Below are positions 58,046 through 64,000 of a DNA stretch of 64,000 nucleotides, piece by piece. Both the position numbers and the translations under genes were made by a program. How positions within the stretch are numbered: the stretch's first letter is position 1; every line of letters begins with the position of its first letter. A model generated the notes under the pieces. That model did not search any database. It was not told where the DNA came from and saw nothing but the letters and a program-made list of their open reading frames with translations. The stretch is from Acidobacteriota bacterium (lineage in GTDB: Bacteria; Acidobacteriota; Terriglobia; Terriglobales; Acidobacteriaceae): the NCBI GenBank assembly GCA_021793405.1, contig JAJYSV010000004.1:62001-126000 (forward strand), in the 5' to 3' direction.

Positions 58046-58203
58046 TGCCATGACCGCGTTCCTCCCTCGCGCGGGCGGATTCCCGATTAGAATCAGTGCA
58101 AAACGAAACTTTATCTATCTCGCAGGGTTTACCTGGAAAAGTTTTTCTACATTTGGCGCATCCCAAGGTAATATCGACAGAGAGCAATTTGGTTATTGGA
58201 AGC

Positions 58204-59304
58204 ATGACCCCGCTCACACATCACGGGATTGGCATGCAGATCAAACGCAATCCTCGACTCTGGGTTCTCTACCTCACCCTGCTGCTGCCAGCTGCGGCCG
58301 GAGTCATCTCGATCATGCTCGCCCGGAACGCCTTCTATTCCCCCAGATGGAGCGACAAGATCATCGAATACCTTCTGGCTGCCGTGGCCGTGGGTATCTC
58401 CGTCAAGTGCTGGAAGGTTACGTGGGAATTTGCCCACGACATGCGTCAATTTCTGGAGACGCTGCAGGCGATCAAAAGGGGAGAATTCGTCTTGCGCACG
58501 GGCCATGCAGGCTTGCCGGAGATTGAAGAGCTTGCCCGCGAGCTGGGCGGAATGAACGAGAGCCCCGATACGTCCCTGGCCAAGTGGATTTTGCTTTCAC
58601 GAGATCATCATGCCATCTTTGTCCGGCTGGTCGAAGCGATGTCCGCCTCCCTGAGCACGAAGAGTTTTTATGCCCGTGGACACTCTGGACGCGTTGCCGA
58701 ATATGCTTCGTTGATCTGCACGGACCTGGGATTACCGGCCGAGGAGAGCAGGCGAATCCGTTTTTCCGCTCTGCTGCATGACATCGGCAAGATCGGCATA
58801 GATCCGAATATCCTGACAAAACCCGGGGTGTTAACCCCTGACGAATTCGCCCTCCTGAAAACACACACGACGCGCGGAGCGGAGATGCTTCGCCCCGTCG
58901 CGGAATTTGCGGATCTTCTTCCTGGCGTAGAGCTGCATCATGAATCGATGGATGGGTCGGGATATCCCTACGGACTGAAAGGCGATCAGATTCCTTTGAT
59001 GGCCCGCATCATTGCCGTTGCGGACACCTTCGATGCCATGACGCACAACCGAACCTATCAGGACGCCATGGACGGTTCATACGCACTGCGGATTATCCGC
59101 ACCATGGCGGGTAAGAAATTCGACGAGCGTGCGGTCGAGTCCTTCTGCCGGGTGTATGCCGCCGGGTTTGTTGTGCTGCCCCACCGGCGCGAAGAGAAAC
59201 TCGGGCCAAGCGGATCCCTCCCCTCTGCGCCGCTCCCGACGCCAATCCGTGTGGCCGAAGAATCTCCTGAACCATCCACGCTCGTAGGCGTGACTCGGGA
59301 TTGA
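58204..59304 (+). CDS. HD-GYP domain protein, probable cyclic-di-GMP phosphodiesterase
   Basis: This 366-aa protein has two N-terminal hydrophobic segments (about residues 20-70), a short linker and a C-terminal HD-GYP domain. Catalytic features are intact: GHSGRVAEYA, LLHDIGKIGI (HD pair), HTTRGAEML, HHESMDGSGYP (the GYP motif) and VADTFDAMTHNR. HD-GYP domains hydrolyse cyclic di-GMP. An in-frame start at 58096 would add 36 poorly conserved residues; the choice is uncertain. It lies 32 bases before ftsY. Confidence 0.88.
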   Translation: MTPLTHHGIGMQIKRNPRLWVLYLTLLLPAAAGVISIMLARNAFYSPRWSDKIIEYLLAAVAVGISVKCWKVTWEFAHDMRQFLETLQAIKRGEFVLRTGHAGLPEIEELARELGGMNESPDTSLAKWILLSRDHHAIFVRLVEAMSASLSTKSFYARGHSGRVAEYASLICTDLGLPAEESRRIRFSALLHDIGKIGIDPNILTKPGVLTPDEFALLKTHTTRGAEMLRPVAEFADLLPGVELHHESMDGSGYPYGLKGDQIPLMARIIAVADTFDAMTHNRTYQDAMDGSYALRIIRTMAGKKFDERAVESFCRVYAAGFVVLPHRREEKLGPSGSLPSAPLPTPIRVAEESPEPSTLVGVTRD

Positions 59305-59336
59305 TACACTGAAGGTGAACGCTTCGACCACACCTC

Positions 59337-60284
59337 ATGCTGTCACTCTTCAATACTCCAGAACAAAAACCCGGCTTGATGGACCGCATGAAGCAGGCGG
59401 TGTCGCGAACCCGCAGCGGCCTGCAAGAACGCATGGACGACCTGCTGACGCTGGCGCGTCCGGTCGATGAGTCCGCCCTCGAAGAACTGGAGGGCACGCT
59501 GATCGCATCCGACCTGGGAGTGGTCACCTCGCAGGAGATCATCGATCGGCTTCGGCAACAAGCCTCGCGGCAGCAAATTCGCGATGGAGTCGAGTTGCAG
59601 CGTCTACTGAAGGCGGAGATGCTGCGTATTTTGGATTCTGTACCTTCGGGACAACGCGCGTTCGCAGGAAAACCGGAAGTCATCTTGATGGTGGGGGTCA
59701 ACGGGACCGGCAAGACGACCACCACAGGAAAACTCGCCGCCTATTTCCGCGAGCAAGGGAAATCTGTTTTACTTTGCGCGGGAGACACGTTTCGCGCGGC
59801 AGCGATCGAGCAGCTCGAGGTATGGAGCCAGCGGGCGGGCGTAGAAATGATCCGCACACGCCAGGGCGGCGATCCGTCGGCGGTTCTGTATGATGCCCTC
59901 CAGGCCGCACAGACCCGCAGCATGGACGTTCTGATTGTGGATACAGCGGGTCGTCTGCATACGAAAAACAATCTCATGGCGGAGCTGGAGAAAATTCGCC
60001 GCACCGCGCAGCGTTTTGACGCGAATGCTCCTCATGAAACACTGCTGGTCATGGACGCAACCACAGGACAAAACGGACTGCAGCAGGCGCGGCTCTTTAC
60101 CCAGGCCGCCGCTGTTTCCGGCATTGTGCTGACGAAGCTGGACGGCACGGCAAAAGGTGGAATTGTGATCGCCATCGCTCGTGAATTGCGGCTGCCGGTG
60201 CGCTATGTTGGGATCGGAGAGCAAATTGGGGATTTGATTCCTTTCGACAGCAACGCCTTCGTTGATTCGTTGCTGGAAAGCTGA
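59337..60284 (+). CDS. ftsY: Signal recognition particle receptor FtsY
   Basis: FtsY is the SRP receptor GTPase at the inner membrane. It has 315 aa with an N domain (about 1-95) and a G domain: P-loop GVNGTGKTTTTGKLA, DTFRAAAIEQL, DTAGRLHT, TKLDGTAKGG and the closing GIGEQIGDLIPF. The acidic A domain of enterobacterial FtsY is missing, as in many bacteria. The SRP RNA gene lies at 51.5 kb on the opposite strand. Confidence 0.95.
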   Translation: MLSLFNTPEQKPGLMDRMKQAVSRTRSGLQERMDDLLTLARPVDESALEELEGTLIASDLGVVTSQEIIDRLRQQASRQQIRDGVELQRLLKAEMLRILDSVPSGQRAFAGKPEVILMVGVNGTGKTTTTGKLAAYFREQGKSVLLCAGDTFRAAAIEQLEVWSQRAGVEMIRTRQGGDPSAVLYDALQAAQTRSMDVLIVDTAGRLHTKNNLMAELEKIRRTAQRFDANAPHETLLVMDATTGQNGLQQARLFTQAAAVSGIVLTKLDGTAKGGIVIAIARELRLPVRYVGIGEQIGDLIPFDSNAFVDSLLES

Positions 60285-60367
60285 GGTCTCATCCTGCTCC
60301 CTCGCCTACTTGTCTCAGCAGCATGAATTTCACAAATCATCACGCTCCAAAACAGGTCACGGGAAAA

Positions 60368-61513
60368 ATGACGCATACTGAATCGAACACGGACGAAGTT
60401 TGGATGGAGCGCGCACTGGCGCTGGCCGAGGCCTCAGTCGGCCTCAGCTCCCCCAATCCCTCCATTGGGTGCGTGCTGGTAAAGGACGACGCCGTGGTAG
60501 GCGAGGGCGCCCATATTTACGATGACAAGGACCATGCCGAAATTGTCGCGCTAAAACAGGCCGGAGAGCAGGCTCGCGGCGCCACAGCCTATGTAACGCT
60601 GGAGCCGTGCAGCCACCATGGCCGCACCCCACCCTGCGCGGACGCATTGATTGCAGCTGGCGTGGCCCGGGTTGTCACTGCGGTACGGGACCCCAATCCG
60701 CAGGTGAGCGGACGTGGCCTCAACAAATTGCAGGCAGCCGGAGTTTCGCTCACCATCGGCGTGAAGGAAGCGGCAGCGCGCAGAATTAACGAGGCCTTCG
60801 CGAAGTTCATCCGCACCCACAGGCCATTCCTCACCCTGAAAGCGGGGATCACGCTCGACGGTCGCATTGCGCCACCGACCACCAAGGACCATGTTCCCTC
60901 TGGCTCTACCCACTGGATTACCGGCGATCGCTCCCGCGAGGTTGTGCAGGAGCTGCGCCATGGCGCGGATGCGATCCTCACCGGAATCGGCACCATTCTG
61001 AGCGATGACCCACTCCTGACCGACCGCAGCGGCAGGCAGCGCCGACGGCCGTTTCTGCGCGTTGTCCTGGATTCCTCCCTGCGGCTTTCCGTGGATTCCC
61101 AGCTTGTGCGAACAGCAAGTCAGGATGTTCTTGTCTTCCACACCAAGCCATCCGTAAAACGCGCCAAGGCTCTCAGGGAACGTGGGGTTCGCGTTGAACG
61201 GCTTGATCCGGACCCGGTAACCGGTCGAGTTCCTCTGCGCGCGGTAATGGAACGGCTGGCGGCAATGGATATGGTCAGCGTGATGCTGGAGGGAGGTTCC
61301 CAGATCAACGCGTCCGCTCTGGCAGCGCAGATCGTGGATAAACTATTCCTTTTCTACGCCCCTGTCATCTATGGGAGTGCAGCCATCCCCATGGTCCGTT
61401 CGCTGGAGCCGAACACATATTTCACTACCCGTCTGGGAAGTTATCAACTCCACGAATTAGGCGAAGATTTCGCTGTGGAGGGCTATCTCCACAATCCGTG
61501 GGAAAGCGCATAG
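60368..61513 (+). CDS. ribD: Bifunctional riboflavin deaminase-reductase
   Basis: RibD performs the deamination and reduction steps of riboflavin synthesis. It has 381 aa from ATG 60368 (or 396 aa from 60323). The N-terminal deaminase holds the zinc site in DKDHAEIVALKQA and LEPCSHHGRTPPC, preceded by SSPNPSIGCVLV. The C-terminal reductase shows LKAGITLDGRIA, THWITGDRSR and GIGTILSDDPLLTDR. ribE follows by 48 bases; no FMN riboswitch fits the 83-base gap before ribD. Confidence 0.94.
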   Translation: MTHTESNTDEVWMERALALAEASVGLSSPNPSIGCVLVKDDAVVGEGAHIYDDKDHAEIVALKQAGEQARGATAYVTLEPCSHHGRTPPCADALIAAGVARVVTAVRDPNPQVSGRGLNKLQAAGVSLTIGVKEAAARRINEAFAKFIRTHRPFLTLKAGITLDGRIAPPTTKDHVPSGSTHWITGDRSREVVQELRHGADAILTGIGTILSDDPLLTDRSGRQRRRPFLRVVLDSSLRLSVDSQLVRTASQDVLVFHTKPSVKRAKALRERGVRVERLDPDPVTGRVPLRAVMERLAAMDMVSVMLEGGSQINASALAAQIVDKLFLFYAPVIYGSAAIPMVRSLEPNTYFTTRLGSYQLHELGEDFAVEGYLHNPWESA

Positions 61514-61561
61514 GCGGAGCGCACGACGCGCCCGCAGCGTGGACGCCCGAAAGGATCTGCA

Positions 61562-62239
61562 ATGTTTACCGGCTTGATCGAAACCACCGGAACGATCCGT
61601 TCCTTGGAAGAATGGCACGGCGTCATGCGCCTTACCGTCGCCGGGCCCGCTTCGCTGGTACAGCGGCTGCAACTCGGCGATAGCGTGGCCGTCAGCGGCA
61701 TCTGTCTTACAGTCATCGACACCAGCCCGGACAGCAGCATTTTTGCCGCCGACCTGGCGGCCGAAACGATCGCGCGCACTTCCCTGTCGCGCCTGCATCC
61801 CGGCTCGGTTGTGAACCTGGAACTCCCCACCCCGGCCGGCACACCGCTGGGCGGCCACGTTGTGCAAGGACATGTGGACGGCGTGGGCACAGTCCAATCG
61901 CTTGAGCCGCTCGCAACCGGCGTGCAGTCATCCGCAACGGATTGGTGGCTCCGGCTGAGGATTCCAGAAGACTGCACGCGGTACGTGGTTGAGAAAGGTT
62001 CGATTGCAATCGAAGGTATCAGCTTGACAATCGCGCGCGTCGAGGGAACGGCGGTCACCATCGCCATCATTCCGCATACCTACGCGGTGACGAACCTGCA
62101 CACATTAACGCCCGGCAGCCCTGTCAACATTGAAGTGGACGTGATGGCGAAATATGCTGAGCAGCGAGCCGCGTCGCCCATGGCACAGGACAAACCATTC
62201 GAGCTGACAGTGGAATATCTGATCGCGAACGGATACTGA
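61562..62239 (+). CDS. ribE: Riboflavin synthase, alpha chain
   Basis: This 225-aa enzyme dismutates two lumazines to riboflavin. The typical tandem lumazine-binding repeats are visible: MFTGLIETTG at the start, GDSVAVSGICLTV in the first half with the GGHVVQGHVDGVG junction, and GSIAIEGISLTIA in the second half. It follows ribD on the same strand. ribBA and ribH are not in the window. Confidence 0.94.
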   Translation: MFTGLIETTGTIRSLEEWHGVMRLTVAGPASLVQRLQLGDSVAVSGICLTVIDTSPDSSIFAADLAAETIARTSLSRLHPGSVVNLELPTPAGTPLGGHVVQGHVDGVGTVQSLEPLATGVQSSATDWWLRLRIPEDCTRYVVEKGSIAIEGISLTIARVEGTAVTIAIIPHTYAVTNLHTLTPGSPVNIEVDVMAKYAEQRAASPMAQDKPFELTVEYLIANGY

Positions 62240-62277
62240 GTTCGTCTCGATCGCAAGGGGTCGCCGCTCGCGAACAT

Positions 62278-64000
62278 TTACTCACTACTGCCGGCGGCCA
62301 GATTTTGTTGCGCTAACCATTCCGTCAGCTTGGGTTGTTGAGCGGCGCGCAGAACCGTGCAGTCGTGGATGGAATCCGTGGCGCGTTGCAAAGACCGCTG
62401 CGCTGCCATGACCGGATGCGCCGTAAAGAAAGTCTGCACTTGCTGGCTCTTTTCCGCGCTGCAAAACGACCCAGTAGAGTCCACCAGATAAACACCCATC
62501 ATCGTTGTTAATTGGGCATGCACCTTGTCCCAATTCTGTTGGATATACTCCCACGCGATGGGGCGCGTGTCGCGTTGGCGCAGCGCCGTCACGAACAGCA
62601 GAGCGGAATCTTGATTGCGCACCTGGCCAGAGGTCGCGTAATCAAGCGCCCGGCGAAGCAGAGTTGGATCGCGGAAGTTGGCCAGAGAAATTAACGCGGC
62701 TCTCTGCGCATCGGGATTGTTGGACGTCTTGCTGAGCGCTTGCAACTGGTCGAACAAATGGGGGTCGCCGTTCTCGGATGCAATGACCAGGGCCGGATGC
62801 GCCAGCTCCGGTTCCACATCCGCCTCGTTTGCGATATATTTCTCCGTCAACTGCTTCGCCTCCGCGATTATCTGCGGATCACGCCCTATTTCTCCCAGTA
62901 CCGCAAACAGCGTTGCACGCAACTGCCGCTTCGCGACAGGGTCGGACGCGCTCACATTTTGCGCCCGCTCGTACGCCGGGCGGAACTGTTCCCGCACCCA
63001 CGCCGCCAGCAGTTTCCGATCCGCCGGCGTCGCAATCCGCTCATCGACGGCTGCAACGGCACCGACTAATTCTTCAATCACGTCTGCATTCGGATCATTT
63101 CGCAGTTGGGAAACCAGGTTCATATAATCCGCGATGCTGCTTCTTCCGGAACGCATCAACGCCCATTCATCGCCGGCCAGGCCGATGCGCTCTGGAGGAG
63201 TCAAGCCCGTCTCCGCAACGCTGAGAATCTTGCTGGTATCGGCAGTGTCATACTCCGTGCGGTAATATCCCCGGCCGTTTGCGTTGGCATAAAAAACTTC
63301 CGCCGAGGGAACAGGCAGACCTTGCTGCGAGGAGGAAAGCGGCTCGCACTGGGGATCTCTGCTCGTTTTGAAGCAGACAGGCACCGTCCAGGTCTGAGCC
63401 TGAAACGCATGGATCTCCGGGTTCAGATAGAAGCGCTGCTGAGAGACCATGGCTGAGCCGTTCTGCGGCGAACTGAATGTAAGCAGCGGCACGCCGGGTT
63501 CAGCGATAAAGCTATCCATAACTTTATCGATTGGCTTGTCACTGGTTGCCGTCTGCGCATTCCAGAAGTCCTGGGCAGTCGCATTGGCGAACATGTGCGC
63601 TTCCAGATAGGCGTGGACGCCGCGCCGAAAGACTTCCTTGCCTTCGTAATTCTCCGTCATGGCAAGCACCGCAGCACCCTTTTGGTACGTGATGCCATCG
63701 AACATCTCGTTGATCTCCGCAGGTGTATCGGCCTTGGCCCGAATGGCGCGCGTCACTTTGCCGGCGTCATAGTTCAAGACGTTGTCGAGCGAGAGCGCCT
63801 CGTCCTGCGGAATATTCCAGTCGGGGTGCCATGCCGCAACTGCTTTCGACTCCATCCAGGTGGCAAATCCCTCGTTCAGCCACAGATTGTTCCACCAGTT
63901 CATGGTGACCATGTCGCCGAACCACTGGTGCGCCATCTCATGCGCCACGTCGATGGCCACCAGTTTCTCGGCATTCACGGAAGCGGTCTTTTCGTCGACC
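62278..64000 (-). CDS. M1-family zinc aminopeptidase, C-terminal part (partial)
   Basis: The gene runs off the right edge; about 570 codons are visible and the frame is open to base 64000, so the first visible GTG at 63978 is not the true start. The zinc motif HEMAHQWFG is followed by the third ligand in WNNLWLNEGFATWME, identifying an M1 (aminopeptidase N-type) enzyme. A helical ERAP1-like C-terminal domain of about 300 residues follows (VRNQDSALLFVTALRQRD, AWEYIQQNWDKVHAQL). N-terminal signal and substrate cannot be judged from this piece. It is convergent with ribE. Confidence 0.92.
   Translation of the reverse strand, partial: VDEKTASVNAEKLVAIDVAHEMAHQWFGDMVTMNWWNNLWLNEGFATWMESKAVAAWHPDWNIPQDEALSLDNVLNYDAGKVTRAIRAKADTPAEINEMFDGITYQKGAAVLAMTENYEGKEVFRRGVHAYLEAHMFANATAQDFWNAQTATSDKPIDKVMDSFIAEPGVPLLTFSSPQNGSAMVSQQRFYLNPEIHAFQAQTWTVPVCFKTSRDPQCEPLSSSQQGLPVPSAEVFYANANGRGYYRTEYDTADTSKILSVAETGLTPPERIGLAGDEWALMRSGRSSIADYMNLVSQLRNDPNADVIEELVGAVAAVDERIATPADRKLLAAWVREQFRPAYERAQNVSASDPVAKRQLRATLFAVLGEIGRDPQIIAEAKQLTEKYIANEADVEPELAHPALVIASENGDPHLFDQLQALSKTSNNPDAQRAALISLANFRDPTLLRRALDYATSGQVRNQDSALLFVTALRQRDTRPIAWEYIQQNWDKVHAQLTTMMGVYLVDSTGSFCSAEKSQQVQTFFTAHPVMAAQRSLQRATDSIHDCTVLRAAQQPKLTEWLAQQNLAAGSSE

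Noticed and set aside
60285-60367. Possible FMN riboswitch before ribD
   Set aside because: The gap is too short and shows none of the conserved RFN-element motifs.

Overview
The window is a dense bacterial chromosome segment with moderately high GC (roughly 58-60% by eye), short intergenic gaps and many ATGA-type stop/start overlaps. The gene content and protein style fit an Acidobacteriota member close to Terriglobia/Acidobacteriaceae: a leu-ilv superoperon, secreted M13 and M1 peptidases, an IPT/NHL-type secreted beta-propeller, MqnA (futalosine menaquinone route), LptE/HolA, and a Gram-negative outer membrane. This placement is inferred from gene content, because there is no rRNA gene in the window.

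Layout. 1-5.4 kb: histidine operon hisG(3' end)-D-C-B-H-F-A on the + strand; hisI/hisE do not follow. 5.4-11.1 kb: a polytopic membrane protein, a secreted propeller-like protein, an M13 metallopeptidase broken by one in-frame amber codon, and a DMT-type exporter. 11.1-16.7 kb (minus): holA, lptE, ftsH, tilS. 17.2-18.7 kb: isoprenoid genes ispD and ispF. 18.8-20.9 kb: two tandem paralogous outer-membrane barrel proteins and a Spy-like periplasmic protein. 21.2-24.3 kb: a trehalose locus in which OtsA is fused to an N-terminal two-helix membrane sensor with a HAMP-like linker, followed by otsB; the locus lies between two near-identical 104-bp direct repeats. 24.8-25.4 kb: a tetraheme c-type cytochrome gene preceded by an FNR/CRP-like palindrome and followed by a coupled but truncated twin-arginine leader. 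25.8-36.6 kb: a LysR regulator divergent from leuA-leuB-leuC-leuD-ilvD-ilvB-ilvN-ilvC, the whole leucine/valine/isoleucine pathway in one run; this LeuA lacks the C-terminal regulatory domain. 36.7-40.2 kb: an orphan histidine kinase with a Crp-like sensor domain and small accessory genes. 40.2-44.5 kb (minus): topA and dprA. 44.9-45.8 kb: mqnA. 46.3-49.2 kb: an accessory patch in which a family 2 glycosyltransferase gene appears to be split by a lower-GC insert carrying two unrecognised membrane proteins, next to an LpxH-like metallophosphoesterase. 49.3-64 kb: aldo/keto reductase, fabH, the small SRP RNA (minus), rimO, yacG, pgpA, an IPT/NHL protein, cinA, plsY, gpsA, an HD-GYP protein, ftsY, ribD, ribE, and the 3' part of an M1 aminopeptidase running off the right edge.

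Most of the window is core metabolism: histidine and branched-chain amino acids, isoprenoid precursors, phospholipid synthesis (PlsY, GpsA, PgpA, FabH), riboflavin, and protein targeting (SRP RNA and FtsY). The most unusual points are the split glycosyltransferase with its two-gene membrane insert, the membrane-sensor/OtsA fusion inside a 104-bp repeat pair, the amber-interrupted peptidase, and the redox-type operator in front of a cytochrome gene with a decayed partner.
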